A DNA stretch of 64,000 nt from Betaproteobacteria bacterium (GCA_013298145.1 JAAFJO010000001.1:62001-126000); one strand, 5' to 3'. Positions 8,541 through 17,734 are shown, numbered from the stretch's first letter. Notes: generated from the letters alone by a model not told the origin. Numbers and translations are program-made.

Positions 8541-8978
8541 CTATTCAACACGTTGCCATTTTTGAGTGCGGCCGAACATTGGATTGCCCACGTAGCCGCG
8601 AACATCGAGCGCTTTGCCGTCCCCGCTCAGCGTAAGTTTCACACGGTACACCTTACCAGTGTTGGCATCGAGAATGTCGCCGCCGTCGAATATCGCTTCG
8701 TTTTTCTTCACGTTGCGCATGATGGTCATACCAACCACCGGTTGATCTTTGCGCGAGTCGGTGCACTGATCACACTTGGCATCAGGCTTTGCGTCTGGCG
8801 ACAGCAGTTTCTCGATTTTTGCGGTGAACACACCACCGGATTCGCTGATGCGAACAAGCGCGCGCTCTTTACCGGTTTTGTCATCGATCGTTTTCCATAG
8901 GCCCGTGGGGGACTGTGCGAACGCGCAGGTAGCGGCGAGTGTGAGTGCTGCGGCAAAAAAGCGGCGTGCCAAAGTCAT
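8541..8978 (-). CDS. DUF2147 family secreted protein
   Basis: 145 residues with an N-terminal signal peptide ending near AFAQ (about residue 22). The mature part starts SPTGLWKTIDDKTGKERALV and continues with CDQC and a GGDILDANTGKVYRVKLTL stretch, the DUF2147 pattern. A good ribosome binding site (AAGGAG) lies upstream. Family members are small beta-rich periplasmic or outer-surface proteins of unknown role. Family assignment is good; function is unknown. Confidence 0.85.
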   Translation of the reverse strand: MTLARRFFAAALTLAATCAFAQSPTGLWKTIDDKTGKERALVRISESGGVFTAKIEKLLSPDAKPDAKCDQCTDSRKDQPVVGMTIMRNVKKNEAIFDGGDILDANTGKVYRVKLTLSGDGKALDVRGYVGNPMFGRTQKWQRVE

Positions 8979-9048
8979 GGAATGTCTCCTTGGATTGTTT
9001 TTGGATAGCTTGTAAATGTCTCAAGCGTTTCGAGGAAACGCGACGCGC

Positions 9049-9555
9049 TTAGTTTCGGCTGACGAAGTCGCCTTTGCCCACGGGAACACCCGCATGACGA
9101 AGCAGGTTGTACGCAGTGGTTGAGTGGAAGTAAAAATTCGGCATCGCGAAGTTAAACAGGTAGGGCTCACCGATAAGCTCTACGGGGTTACCGCCGATGG
9201 TCAGGGTAATTTTCTTAGCCTCGCTACCGTCAAATTGCTCGGGCTTTAACGTCGCCAAAAAGTCACGAGTTTTCTGGGCTCGCGCCTGAAGCTCAGCAAA
9301 AGTCTTCTCGGTGTCTTCGTACTTTGGAATTTCAACACCGGCGAGGCGCGCTGAAGCGCCCTTCGCAAAATCGCAGGCAATCATGATCTGCCGTGAGAGC
9401 GGAAACATGTCAGGGTAAATCCGCATTTGCGTAAGCACGGTGTCATCAAGCTTCTTTTCGGCGGCGTAGCTCGCGCCCTTTGCGAGATAGCCCTGCATGC
9501 TTGCGAGGTGGCGATCAAAGGCGCTGACGCTCGCGCGGTACATCAAATTGCTCAT
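9049..9555 (-). CDS. DUF1993 domain-containing protein
   Basis: 168-residue soluble protein matching the DUF1993 family, with ending segments FNFAMPNFYFHSTTAYNLLR and GVPVGKGDFV as in its homologues. The family is thought to adopt a four-helix DinB-like bundle; no reaction is established. An AAGGAA ribosome binding site precedes the ATG. It stands alone between the DUF2147 gene and the rightward TRAP binding protein gene. Confidence 0.85.
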   Translation of the reverse strand: MSNLMYRASVSAFDRHLASMQGYLAKGASYAAEKKLDDTVLTQMRIYPDMFPLSRQIMIACDFAKGASARLAGVEIPKYEDTEKTFAELQARAQKTRDFLATLKPEQFDGSEAKKITLTIGGNPVELIGEPYLFNFAMPNFYFHSTTAYNLLRHAGVPVGKGDFVSRN

Positions 9556-9716
9556 CGGGTATTCCTTCGGGGGTTGGCGTTAACGCTCGGTGTAGATTCA
9601 CGATTCTACGAATTGCACAGTCTTGGAGCGCAGCGCTTAAAACTGATGCATGATCGAGCAGCGTAATGCTGCATAGTCGCTAGGCGCACCCCAAAAAAAG
9701 CGCCCTTGGAGGAGTT

Positions 9717-10802
9717 ATGGAACGTCGTTCATTTATCGCGGGTGGTGCAGGCATTGCCGCCGCCGCCGCATCAATTTCTGCCGCCGCGCAAACCGCGCCA
9801 ACGCTTAACTGGCGGCTTGGTTCAAGTTTCCCAAAAGCGCTCGACACCATTTACGGCGGCGCCGACGAATTCGCAAGAATCGTTTCGCAACTTACCGACG
9901 GGCGTTTCAAGATCACCGTTGGCGCGCCGGGCGAGTTCGCGCCCGCGCTGGGTAACTTCGAGGCGGTGCAGAAGGGCACCCTGCAAATGGCCCACACCGC
10001 AGGGTATTACTTTTTGAACGTGAACAAAGCACTCGCGTTTGATACCACGCTTCCGTTTGGCATGAATCAGCGTCAACACAATGCGTGGGTCTACCAAGGC
10101 GGCGGCATGGAGCTGCTACGCGAATTGTTTGCTCAGTACAACATGGTGAACTTTCCGATGGGCAATACCGGTGCGCAAATGGGCGGCTGGTACAACAAGG
10201 AGATTCGTTCGCTTGAAGACGTGAAGGGTTTGAAGATTCGAATCCCGGGCTTCGGCGGCGAAATTTGGAAACGCCTTGGCGCTGAGCCTGTTGGTTTGCC
10301 TGGGGGCGAAATCGTGAAGGCCATCAAGGATAAAAAGATTGACGCCGCCGAGTGGGTAGGCCCGTACGACGATAACAAGCTTGGTTTGCCCGAAGTGGCG
10401 CGTTTTTACTTTTACCCCGCCTGGTGGGAGCCTTCCGCCGCACTCAGCTTGTACGTGAACAAAGCCGCCTTTGACGGCCTGCCTCAGGCATACAAGGAGG
10501 CAGTGCGAGTTGCCACGGAATCGGTCAATCAGTGGATGATGGCGGCGTACGATTCGCGTAATCCGGCCGCGTTCAAGCAAATGGTCGGCAGCGGAACGCG
10601 ATTGCAGCTTTTTCCGAACAGTTTGATGATCGCCGCTTATCGCAACGCGTTGCAAATTTACGATGCCGAATCCAAGGCGAATCCTGCGTTTGCCAAGATT
10701 TATGCGCCGTGGCGGAAATACCGCTCGGAAATCAACGAATGGCATAAGACGGCGGAGGTAGCGATGTCGAACTTTATGGGCAACTGGAAAGCCGAAGGCT
10801 AG
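9717..10802 (+). CDS. TRAP transporter solute-binding protein (DctP family)
   Basis: 361 residues; the N-terminus MERRSFIAGGAGIAAAAASI carries a twin-arginine-like RRSFI motif and an Ala-rich signal, predicting export to the periplasm. The body has the DctP fold signatures, including GLKIRIPGFGGEIWKRLGAE and a KIDAAEWVGPYDD segment that in relatives lies by the carboxylate ligand site. Start chosen by a strong GGAGGAG site 4 nt upstream. The DctQ and DctM membrane subunits are absent from the window, so it is an orphan or serves a transporter elsewhere. The ligand is probably an organic or 2-oxo acid, by family. Confidence 0.9.
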   Translation: MERRSFIAGGAGIAAAAASISAAAQTAPTLNWRLGSSFPKALDTIYGGADEFARIVSQLTDGRFKITVGAPGEFAPALGNFEAVQKGTLQMAHTAGYYFLNVNKALAFDTTLPFGMNQRQHNAWVYQGGGMELLRELFAQYNMVNFPMGNTGAQMGGWYNKEIRSLEDVKGLKIRIPGFGGEIWKRLGAEPVGLPGGEIVKAIKDKKIDAAEWVGPYDDNKLGLPEVARFYFYPAWWEPSAALSLYVNKAAFDGLPQAYKEAVRVATESVNQWMMAAYDSRNPAAFKQMVGSGTRLQLFPNSLMIAAYRNALQIYDAESKANPAFAKIYAPWRKYRSEINEWHKTAEVAMSNFMGNWKAEG

Positions 10803-10908
10803 GTTAAGCGGCTGCGACGGCGCATTGCTGCGTTGGGCCGCGGCTCGTGTACAAAAGTACACGTCGCCAAGTCCCGCCTTGCACTGCATCCGCCTCGCCC
10901 GCTTAACC
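10802..10908. repeat. 107-bp palindromic element after the TRAP binding protein gene
   Basis: Perfect 10-bp ends GGTTAAGCGG (10802-10811) and CCGCTTAACC (10899-10908) enclose a centre CGTGTAC-AAAA-GTACACG (10846-10863), with further partial complementarity between. It begins on the last base of the TRAP gene stop codon. It could fold into one long cruciform or hairpin and serve as a transcription end or a mobile palindromic repeat. I know similar GTGTAC/GTACAC-centred palindromes between genes of other proteobacteria only from memory. Confidence 0.65.
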
Positions 10909-10955
10909 TGATTGAGTTGGCGAGCATGAGTGAGCGTTGCTCAGTTAAAATTTAG

Positions 10956-11032
10956 GTTGTCAGGAGAAGCGCGGTTTGCTGCGCTACCGTAGGCGTAATC
11001 CCCGGAAGATCGCTCAGGTTCCCATACTGACC
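10956..11032 (+). promoter_or_regulatory. Glycine riboswitch, first aptamer
   Basis: The stretch from GTCAGGAGAAG to CATACTGACC contains a GGAGAA start, CCGTAGGCGTAAT and GATCGCTCAGGTTCCCATAC, which line up with the conserved core of the glycine aptamer, slightly degenerate compared with the second copy. The ends pair (TGTCAGG with CTGACC). It is directly followed by the second aptamer, forming the tandem arrangement typical of gcv leaders. It binds glycine and is expected to switch on the downstream gcvT. Confidence 0.8.
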
Positions 11033-11042
11033 ATGTCACACT

Positions 11043-11141
11043 CATCTGGAGAGCGAGGCAGCAACGATCCGTTGCGAGAGCCTCCGCCGAAGGGGCAAGC
11101 TGCGCACTCGCAGTGAATCTCTCAGGCACAAAGGACAGATC
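11043..11141 (+). promoter_or_regulatory. Glycine riboswitch, second aptamer
   Basis: Contains the hallmark blocks CTGGAGAG, GCCGAAGGGGCAAG and AATCTCTCAGGCACAAAGGA, a near-consensus glycine aptamer. The ends ATCTG (11044-11048) and CAGAT (11136-11140) close the P1 stem. The gcvT start lies 45 nt downstream, leaving room for an expression platform that controls ribosome access or termination. No clear T-tract follows, so translational control appears more likely. Confidence 0.93.
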
Positions 11142-11185
11142 CGGGACGTTTGAATCCTTAAAGCCATGCTGGCTGGAGCGTCCCG

Positions 11186-12319
11186 ATGTCAGATTCCGCT
11201 GAGCAGTTGTCTCGCACCCCATTATTCGATTTGCACCTGAGCCTTGGCGCTCGCATGGTGCCGTTCGCTGGCTACGAAATGCCGGTTCAATACCCGCTTG
11301 GTGTGATGAAAGAGCATCTTCACACGCGCGCTCATGCGGGGCTGTTTGATGTGTCTCACATGGGGCAAGTTGAATTGCATGGCGCAGAAGCGGCGGCAGC
11401 TCTAGAAACACTCGTTCCGGTGGATGTGATCGGCCTTCCCGCAGGCAAACAGCGCTATGCGCTCTTCACCAACGACGAAGGCGGCATCCTCGATGATTTG
11501 ATGATTTTCAACACCGGAAGCTACTTGCATCTCGTGGTAAACGCCGCATGCAAAGCGCAAGACATTGCCCATTTAAAGGCAAAGATTGGTTCGCGCTGCG
11601 AAATTCGCGTTCGCGACGATTTGGCGCTCCTCGCGTTGCAAGGTCCGGGCGCAGAAGCGGCGCTCGCCTCGATTGCAAAGGATGTCGCGAACATTCCGCA
11701 GAGCTTCATGCAAGGCGGTCGAGTGCTGCTCGCGGGCATTGATTGCCTTGTGACCCGCTCCGGCTACACCGGCGAGGATGGGTTTGAAATCAGCGTGCCA
11801 AACGCTCAGTGTGAAGCGCTGGCAAAGGCATTGCTCGCTGCGCCGAACGTCCAACCCATTGGATTAGGTGCCCGCGATTCGTTGCGCCTTGAAGCAGGCT
11901 TGTGCCTCTACGGCCACGATCTCGACACGGCGACCACGCCTGTTGAAGCCGCACTCACGTGGGCGATCCAAAAAGTGCGTCGTACCGGCGGCGCGCGCGC
12001 GGGTGGCTTTCCTGGCGCTAACGTAATACTCGCGCAGCTCGATGATCCATCGAAAGTAAAGCGCAAACGCGTCGGCATCAAGCCGGAAGGCCGCGCCCCA
12101 ATTCGCGAAGGCGTTGAACTGCAAAACGAACAAGGCCAGAAGATTGGCGTGGTCACCAGTGGCGGATTCGCTCCGAGCGTCAATGCCCCGATTGTCATGG
12201 GCTACGTCGATACGACTTATGCATCAACTGGAACCAAAATTAATGCCTTGCTCCGAGGAAACGGGGCATCAGTCATGGTTGCTGCCATGCCGTTTGCGCC
12301 ACATCGATACAAACGTTAG
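11186..12319 (+). CDS. gcvT: Glycine cleavage system aminomethyltransferase (T-protein)
   Basis: 377-residue cytoplasmic T-protein; takes the aminomethyl group from lipoylated GcvH, releases ammonia and makes 5,10-methylene-tetrahydrofolate. N-terminal LFDLHLSLGARMVPFAGYEM, GLFDVSHMGQVE and SGYTGEDGFEI are family signatures. Length matches other bacterial GcvT proteins. It sits just behind the tandem glycine riboswitch and before gcvH and gcvP, so glycine should induce it. GGAG lies upstream of the ATG. Confidence 0.97.
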   Translation: MSDSAEQLSRTPLFDLHLSLGARMVPFAGYEMPVQYPLGVMKEHLHTRAHAGLFDVSHMGQVELHGAEAAAALETLVPVDVIGLPAGKQRYALFTNDEGGILDDLMIFNTGSYLHLVVNAACKAQDIAHLKAKIGSRCEIRVRDDLALLALQGPGAEAALASIAKDVANIPQSFMQGGRVLLAGIDCLVTRSGYTGEDGFEISVPNAQCEALAKALLAAPNVQPIGLGARDSLRLEAGLCLYGHDLDTATTPVEAALTWAIQKVRRTGGARAGGFPGANVILAQLDDPSKVKRKRVGIKPEGRAPIREGVELQNEQGQKIGVVTSGGFAPSVNAPIVMGYVDTTYASTGTKINALLRGNGASVMVAAMPFAPHRYKR

Positions 12320-12533
12320 TCGTGTCTCATACTGACATCGTAGACCTCGCAATGGTGGTGATCTGGTATTCGCCAGCGATTCTTTTTCCGGCATAGATCG
12401 GGATTGTTTTGTATAGACGAACAAACTCATTGGTCAAGTCGCTTGCGGTTTCCTACGCACTAACGTTGGTCGCACAACTCGTCGTAAGTCTCATACTTTA
12501 TTCATTGCTCAGCTATTTATTTGGAGATCGTCC

Positions 12534-12899
12534 ATGACCACTCGCTACACCGAAGACCACGAATACATCAAACTCGATGGCGACATCGGCACCGTTGGTA
12601 TCACCCATTTCGCGCAAGACAAATTGGGCGACCTCGTCTACGTTGAGCAGCCGAAGATTGGCAAAGCGCTCAAGCAAGGTGACGACGCCGCGATCATCGA
12701 ATCCGTGAAGGCGGCAGCGGAAGCGAAAGCGCCAGTCGATGGCGAGGTGCTTGAAGTGAATCAAGCCATCGTTGATGACCCATCGCTCGTCAACAGCGAC
12801 CCTGAAAACGCCGGTTGGTTCTTCAAAATCAAGCTCGCTGACAAGGCGCAATTCGATGCGCTGATGGATGAAGCGGCGTACAAAAAGTTGATTGGTTAG
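12534..12899 (+). CDS. gcvH: Glycine cleavage system H protein
   Basis: 121-residue lipoyl carrier that shuttles the aminomethyl intermediate between the P, T and L proteins. The lipoyl attachment site is K59 in [19 protein letters not shown]. The C-terminal [19 protein letters not shown] is typical. It is separated from gcvT by 214 nt in which I see no gene; a TTTGGAG binding site precedes the ATG. The long gap suggests it may also have its own promoter. Confidence 0.97.
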   Translation: MTTRYTEDHEYIKLDGDIGTVGITHFAQDKLGDLVYVEQPKIGKALKQGDDAAIIESVKAAAEAKAPVDGEVLEVNQAIVDDPSLVNSDPENAGWFFKIKLADKAQFDALMDEAAYKKLIG

Positions 12900-12908
12900 C
12901 TATGTTCC

Positions 12909-13030
12909 TCCCCCTTCAAGGGGGACGTCGACCCACTTGTCGACCTGTTTATCGAAGGGCGGGGGATGGGTTTCAATTACTCCGCCGAAGAACACCATCC
13001 CCACCCCTGCCCTCCCCTTGAAGGGGAGGG
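12909..13030. repeat. Paired CTCCCCTT palindromic repeat in the gcvP leader
   Basis: Two palindromes, 12909-12925 (TCCCCCTT-C-AAGGGGGA) and 13010-13030 (CCCTCCCCTT-G-AAGGGGAGGG), flank about 85 nt that includes GGGGATGGGTTTC and CACCATCCCC. A second element of the same plan lies at 16977-17076. It fills the space between gcvH and gcvP and creates a spurious upstream extension of the gcvP frame. Confidence 0.75.
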
Positions 13031-13073
13031 GGTTCGCGCGGTGGATGTGCACACAAATTTTTTGAGAAGTTCT

Positions 13074-15914
13074 ATGTCTGATTTCCTTGAACGCCACATT
13101 GGTCCTAATCGTGAAGAGCAAATGGAAATGCTCGCCGTGGTCGGTGCCACGTCCACCGAAGATTTGCTTAAGAAGGTCGTTCCGGAAACGATTCTTTCTG
13201 CAAGCAAACTTTCGCTCCCGCCCGCGCAAGACGAAGTCGAAGCGCTTGCTGAGTTGCGCGCGATTGCGAACAAGAATCAGATTTTCAAGAGCTTCATCGG
13301 ACAAGGCTACGTTGGCACCGTTACGCCCGGCGTGATCCTCAGAAACATTCTTGAGAACCCGGCCTGGTACACCGCGTACACGCCGTATCAGCCTGAGATT
13401 TCGCAGGGGCGTTTAGAAGCGCTCATCAATTACCAGACGATGATTTGCGATCTCACCGGCATGGATATCGCGAACTCATCCTTGCTTGATGAGGGCACCG
13501 CCGCTGCCGAGGCGATGACGCTCGCGCAGCGCCAAGCCAAATCGCAAAGCAATGTAATCATCGTGGCGGGTGACTGCCATCCACAAACGATCGAAGTGGT
13601 GAAGCAACGCGCCGAGCCGATGGGGATCGTTGTGAAAGTGGGCTTCGCGCCGAAATTGATGGAAGAAAACGAATACTTCGCGGTGCTTGCGCAGTATCCG
13701 TCGACCAGTGGACAGATTCACGACATGGGGCCGGTCGCTGACGCGGCGCACGCGAAGGGCGCACTCTTCATTTGCGCGGCTGATCCGCTCGCGCTCGTGT
13801 TGCTCAAAGCGCCCGGCGAATGGGGCGCGGATATCGTCGTCGGTTCGTCGCAGCGCTTCGGCGTGCCCATGGGCTATGGCGGCCCACACGCCGCGTTCAT
13901 GGCCACGCGCGATGCGTACAAGCGCAATCTACCGGGTCGTTTGGTGGGCGTCACGATTGATTCTGCAGGCAAGCCTGCCTATCGCCTCACGCTGCAAACG
14001 CGCGAACAGCACATTCGCCGCGAAAAAGCGACGTCAAACATCTGCACAGCGCAAGTGTTGCTCGCCGTGATGGCATCGATGTACGCCGTGTATCACGGCC
14101 CGAAAGGTTTGCGTGCGATCGCGGAGCGCGTACATGCGCGCGCGACGCGCTTCGCGAACGGCTTGAAGTCGCTCGGTATCGACATTGCTGCACAACAGTT
14201 CTTCGACACGGTGACGTTCAAGCATGACAACGCGGCGGCAATCGTGGCAGCCGCGCGTGAGGCGAAGATGAATCTGCGCCACTACGGCGAGTGGAATGCC
14301 GTGGGGGCGACGTTTGACGAATCTCACACTGCAGCTGATGTCGATGCGTTGCTCGCATGTGTAGCGAAGGCGTTGGGTGCTCCCCTCTCCCTCGGGGAGA
14401 GGGTGCCCGACAGGGCGGGTGAGGGAATGGGTATTCCAGCTCACTTGAAGCGCACAAACGAAATCCTCACCCACCCCGTCTTCAACACGCATCATTCCGA
14501 AACCGAGATGCTTCGCTACATCCGCAAGCTCTCGGACAAGGATCTCGCACTGGATCGCACGATGATCCCACTCGGCTCGTGCACGATGAAATTGAACGCT
14601 ACGACCGAAATGATTCCGGTGACCTGGCCTGAGTTCGGCAACATTCATCCGTTCGCGCCTGCGGAGCAAGCAAATGGTTACGCGGAAATGATCGCGAACC
14701 TGGAAGACATGCTCTGCAAGGTCACGGGCTTTGATGCGGTTACGTTGCAGCCGAACAGCGGGGCGCAAGGTGAGTACGCGGGCTTGCTTGCGATCCGCGC
14801 GTATCACCTCTCGCGTGGCGATACGCAGCGCGATGTGTGCTTGATTCCTTCGTCTGCGCACGGCACCAATCCAGCGTCTGCACAAATGTGTGGCATGGAA
14901 GTGGTGGTCACCAAATGCGATGACAACGGCAACGTAGATGTCGCAGATCTGAAAGCCGCGGCAGAGAAATATTCATCGCGTCTTGCAGCGCTCATGATCA
15001 CCTATCCTTCGACGCACGGTGTGTTTGAAGAGGCGGTAAAGGAAATCTGCGCAATCGTGCATCAGCATGGTGGCCAGGTTTACATGGATGGCGCGAATTT
15101 GAATGCGCAAGTGGGCGTCACCTACCCCGCAGAAATCGGCGCGGACGTGTCACACATGAATCTGCACAAAACGTTCTGCATTCCGCACGGCGGCGGCGGC
15201 CCCGGCGTGGGCCCGATTGGTGTGAAGTCGCAGCTTGCGCCGTTCTTGCCTGGTCGCGGCAAGGTGGGCCCGGTGAGTGCCGCGCCGTTTGGTAGCGCCT
15301 CCATCCTGCCGATTCCGTATGCCTACATTCGCATGATGGGCGCGGACGGTTTGCGTGATGCAACGGCCGTTGCGATCTTGAATGCGAACTACGTGGCGAA
15401 GCGTCTCGCGCCGCACTATCCGATTCTCTACACCGGTCACGGCGGGTTCGTTGCGCACGAATGCATCATCGACATTCGCCCGATCAAAGAGCTTTGCGGC
15501 ATCTCAAACATGGATGTGGCAAAACGTTTGATGGACTACGGTTTCCACGCGCCGACGGTGAGCTTCCCGGTCGCGGGCACGTTGATGATCGAGCCGACCG
15601 AATCGGAATCGAAGTATGAGCTGGATCGCTTCATCGATGCGCTCGTCGCGATTCGTGAAGAAATCCGCGCGGTCGAAATGGGCGTGTTCCCGAAAGACGA
15701 TAACCCGCTCGTGCACGCGCCGCACACTGCAGAGGTACTGCTCTCCGACACCTGGAGCCGCGCCTACACGCGCGAGCAAGCAGCCTATCCGCTTGCGAGC
15801 CTTCGCGCGCAGAAATATTGGCCGCCTGTTGGGCGCGTGGACGATGTGTACGGTGATCGCAACATCATGTGCTCATGTCCGCCGATGGAGAGTTTTGCCG
15901 GTTCAGCAGCATAG
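13074..15914 (+). CDS. gcvP: Glycine dehydrogenase (decarboxylating), P-protein
   Basis: 946-residue PLP enzyme; decarboxylates glycine and loads the aminomethyl group onto GcvH. The start [20 protein letters not shown] fits the family; the open frame extends upstream to 12966 only through the palindromic repeat. N-terminal half (to about 430) and C-terminal half (from about 455) are the two homologous halves of one-piece P-proteins. The PLP lysine is K699 in [16 protein letters not shown]. Oddity: about 19 residues near 437-455 ([16 protein letters not shown] and neighbours) are encoded by a hairpin repeat in the linker between the halves. Confidence 0.97.
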   Translation: MSDFLERHIGPNREEQMEMLAVVGATSTEDLLKKVVPETILSASKLSLPPAQDEVEALAELRAIANKNQIFKSFIGQGYVGTVTPGVILRNILENPAWYTAYTPYQPEISQGRLEALINYQTMICDLTGMDIANSSLLDEGTAAAEAMTLAQRQAKSQSNVIIVAGDCHPQTIEVVKQRAEPMGIVVKVGFAPKLMEENEYFAVLAQYPSTSGQIHDMGPVADAAHAKGALFICAADPLALVLLKAPGEWGADIVVGSSQRFGVPMGYGGPHAAFMATRDAYKRNLPGRLVGVTIDSAGKPAYRLTLQTREQHIRREKATSNICTAQVLLAVMASMYAVYHGPKGLRAIAERVHARATRFANGLKSLGIDIAAQQFFDTVTFKHDNAAAIVAAAREAKMNLRHYGEWNAVGATFDESHTAADVDALLACVAKALGAPLSLGERVPDRAGEGMGIPAHLKRTNEILTHPVFNTHHSETEMLRYIRKLSDKDLALDRTMIPLGSCTMKLNATTEMIPVTWPEFGNIHPFAPAEQANGYAEMIANLEDMLCKVTGFDAVTLQPNSGAQGEYAGLLAIRAYHLSRGDTQRDVCLIPSSAHGTNPASAQMCGMEVVVTKCDDNGNVDVADLKAAAEKYSSRLAALMITYPSTHGVFEEAVKEICAIVHQHGGQVYMDGANLNAQVGVTYPAEIGADVSHMNLHKTFCIPHGGGGPGVGPIGVKSQLAPFLPGRGKVGPVSAAPFGSASILPIPYAYIRMMGADGLRDATAVAILNANYVAKRLAPHYPILYTGHGGFVAHECIIDIRPIKELCGISNMDVAKRLMDYGFHAPTVSFPVAGTLMIEPTESESKYELDRFIDALVAIREEIRAVEMGVFPKDDNPLVHAPHTAEVLLSDTWSRAYTREQAAYPLASLRAQKYWPPVGRVDDVYGDRNIMCSCPPMESFAGSAA
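14382..14425. repeat. Hairpin repeat inserted in frame within gcvP
   Basis: CCCTCTCC/GGAGAGGG hairpin (14383-14403) followed by GCCC-GACA-GGGC (14405-14416) and GGTGAGGG. It has the form of an intergenic palindromic repeat yet lies inside the gcvP coding region, reading [14 protein letters not shown]. It falls in the linker between the two P-protein halves, where extra residues should be tolerated, and it keeps the frame. Confidence 0.75.
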
Positions 15915-15925
15915 CTTTTCGTCGC

Positions 15926-15956
15926 TCGCCTCAATCCATTTGGGGCGAGACGCGTT
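15926..15956 (+). terminator. Terminator after gcvP
   Basis: Arms TCGCCTCAA (15926-15934) and TTGGGGCGA (15940-15948) form a 9-bp stem (one G-U) with a 5-nt loop; GACGCGTTTTC follows, with four T. It lies about 12 nt after the gcvP stop and is well placed to end the gcv transcript. Confidence 0.6.
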
Positions 15957-16065
15957 TTCGATGCTACGTTGCGGTAGTCTCTTTTGCGAGCTAGCCCGAC
16001 TCGCACTTACGTTTAACGCGATACTTTGTAGCGACACTCTACGGTTCCTGAAAAGCGAGTACGGA

Positions 16066-16965
16066 TTACTCCACCAGCTCGCCGCCCAGCGCTTCGATCA
16101 TGTCGGGGATCATTTTTGCGAGCTCTCCGGTCATGATCGCAACGTCGCCATCGAAGTGATCCTCCCCTTCGTCTTGCGATTCGTTGCCTTCCATCACCGC
16201 TTCGAGGAGTTTGATCTTCTTGATTTGCAGCGTTTCGGTGAGCATGAACGACACGCGATCAGCCCAGGTGAGTGCAAGCTTTGTCGCCATCTTTCCGTTT
16301 TGGATGTGGCGCTTCACCTCTTCGATTTCGATGTTATGTCGCGCGTAGCGAACGATCGCCTGAGTTTCGTCAATGGCTTTCAACTCGCACTCGCGATCGA
16401 TGCCAAATCGATGCGGTGGATCAAACGAGTGAAGCCACGCGCTCATGCAAGTGGTGGGCGATTTCTGCGTTTGCAGCGGCGAAATGGCCAATCCATCAAG
16501 CGATGAAAGCAGCAGCACGGCAACCTCATCGGCTTTCGCAGGGCTCGCTGCTTCGATCATCACGAGTTTGGCCTCAGGATCAATCCACACTGGCACGCTC
16601 GCGAGCTTGGTGAACGCACGCGGCAGAAGCTCCATCATCGTTTGTTCACGCAAATCTTTGACGGCCATTCGCGAGAGCTTCTTGCCGGACGCGCCTTCGA
16701 TTTGTTGCGCACGCTCTTCCGCGCGACGCTTGACGACCGAGCTCGGCAGAATCTTGGTCTCAACTTGAAGCCGCAAAATCCATTGACCTGCAACAGATTC
16801 GACCAGCGCGCCGTGTGCTTGCCCACGCGGCGGCGCCCAGCCCATTGAGGTGTCTTGTGTTGCGCCGCAAGGCATGAAGGGCATCGACTTCAGGTTTTCT
16901 TCGATCTTTGCGAGATCAGTGTCCCACGTATCGGTGATGCGGTAGATGATGAGGTTTTTGAACAT
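16066..16965 (-). CDS. rdgC: Recombination-associated protein RdgC
   Basis: 299-residue DNA-binding protein that forms a ring around DNA and restrains RecA. The ATG at 16965 gives MFKNLIIYRI, the normal family start; an upstream in-frame start would add eight residues read from the neighbouring repeat. Characteristic parts are FMPCGATQDTSMGWAPPRG, near the N-terminus, and the conserved central block starting WILRLQVETKILPSSVVKRR. It faces gcvP convergently. The paired palindromic repeat begins 11 nt upstream of the start, so the promoter must lie beyond or inside that repeat. Confidence 0.95.
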   Translation of the reverse strand: MFKNLIIYRITDTWDTDLAKIEENLKSMPFMPCGATQDTSMGWAPPRGQAHGALVESVAGQWILRLQVETKILPSSVVKRRAEERAQQIEGASGKKLSRMAVKDLREQTMMELLPRAFTKLASVPVWIDPEAKLVMIEAASPAKADEVAVLLLSSLDGLAISPLQTQKSPTTCMSAWLHSFDPPHRFGIDRECELKAIDETQAIVRYARHNIEIEEVKRHIQNGKMATKLALTWADRVSFMLTETLQIKKIKLLEAVMEGNESQDEGEDHFDGDVAIMTGELAKMIPDMIEALGGELVE

Positions 16966-16976
16966 TACGCAAAATC

Positions 16977-17076
16977 CCCTCCCCTTCAAGGGGAGGGCTA
17001 GGGTGGGGATGGGGTTCGGTAGCTCGGATGCAGAGGAACGCCATCCCCCTCACCGCCTCCTCCTTGAAGGGGAGGA
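16977..17076. repeat. Paired CTCCCCTT palindromic repeat, second copy
   Basis: CCCTCCCCTT-C-AAGGGGAGGG (16977-16997) and an imperfect CTCCTCCTT-G-AAGGGGAGGAG (17057-17077) flank about 60 nt with GGGGATGGGGTTC and GCCATCCCCC. The plan matches the element at 12909-13030. It fills the gap between the DUF1415 stop and the rdgC start. Confidence 0.75.
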
Positions 17077-17083
17077 GCAAATG

Positions 17084-17638
17084 CTATTTTGTCTCGAACA
17101 GCGCCTTCCAACCGGCATGCTCAAGTTTTGAGAGGGTCTGCATATTGTTCTCGGCGATATGCATTTCGTCAGGGAACGCATCGACGGCGCGTGTGACCGA
17201 ATCCTCGCGCAGCAAATGCAGAATTGGAAACGGCGAGCGATTGGTGTAGTTTGTGATGTCGTCGGGCTCAGTATCTTCGAACTGAAACTGAGGGTGAAAC
17301 GGCGCAACTTGCAGCGTGCCGTCAAGTTCAAGCTCTTCTACGATCCCATCGGCGAGATCGAGAAAGTCGTTGAAGTCGAGAAAATCATCAAGCCCGTGCG
17401 ACACGATGAGAAGTGTCGTGTCAATCGCCTCGGGATTCGCCTCCGCGAGCGTTTCTAGTTCGCGCACAAGATCACTGGCCACGCCCTCTGCGTCATGCGC
17501 GTCGCTGACCACATAGCGAATCTGATCCTTGACATGCACGGCTTTTGCAAAGGGGCAGAGATTCAAACCAATTACGGCCACTTCAAGCCAACGCTTGGTG
17601 GCGGCGATGATTTCGTCGTGGGTGTGATTTGTAGACAT
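17084..17638 (-). CDS. DUF1415 domain-containing protein
   Basis: 184 residues matching the DUF1415 family: WLEVAVIGLNLCPFAKAVHV at the N-terminus, QVAPFHPQFQFEDTEPDDI in the middle and NRSPFPILHLLREDSV towards the end. Cysteine 28 in LNLCPFA is a conserved feature of homologues. It is cytoplasmic, of unknown function. Its stop codon lies a few bases from the palindromic repeat that precedes rdgC. Family call is firm; no role is claimed. Confidence 0.88.
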   Translation of the reverse strand: MSTNHTHDEIIAATKRWLEVAVIGLNLCPFAKAVHVKDQIRYVVSDAHDAEGVASDLVRELETLAEANPEAIDTTLLIVSHGLDDFLDFNDFLDLADGIVEELELDGTLQVAPFHPQFQFEDTEPDDITNYTNRSPFPILHLLREDSVTRAVDAFPDEMHIAENNMQTLSKLEHAGWKALFETK

Positions 17639-17712
17639 GGGTGAATGCTAGCGGTGAAGGCGCGATCTCGCGGAGGCAAGTGAACAGCGCGCGTTGCAGC
17701 CACATTGCGGGC

Positions 17713-17734
17713 GTAGGCGCGGACTTGGCCGCGC
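17713..17734 (+). repeat. REP hairpin (GTAG type), degenerate copy
   Basis: GTAGGCGCGGACTTGGCCGC followed by GC differs at two loop positions from the perfect copies at 17880, 20047 and 20077. It has the REP form: a GTAG foot, then a GCGCGG/CCGCGC-type stem. It faces the copy at 17880-17901, making a divergent pair around the AATCTGC repeat block. Confidence 0.7.

Noticed and set aside
10921..10955. Sigma70 promoter for the glycine riboswitch
   Set aside because: A TAAAAT box at 10946-10951 is suggestive, but no -35 box at suitable spacing was found.
12966..13073. 36-residue N-terminal extension of GcvP
   Set aside because: Encoded by the palindromic repeat; the family start [12 protein letters not shown] begins at 13074.
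14034..14885. Minus-strand frame of 283 codons opposite gcvP
   Set aside because: Antisense shadow of the P-protein; Arg/His-rich with no recognisable domain.
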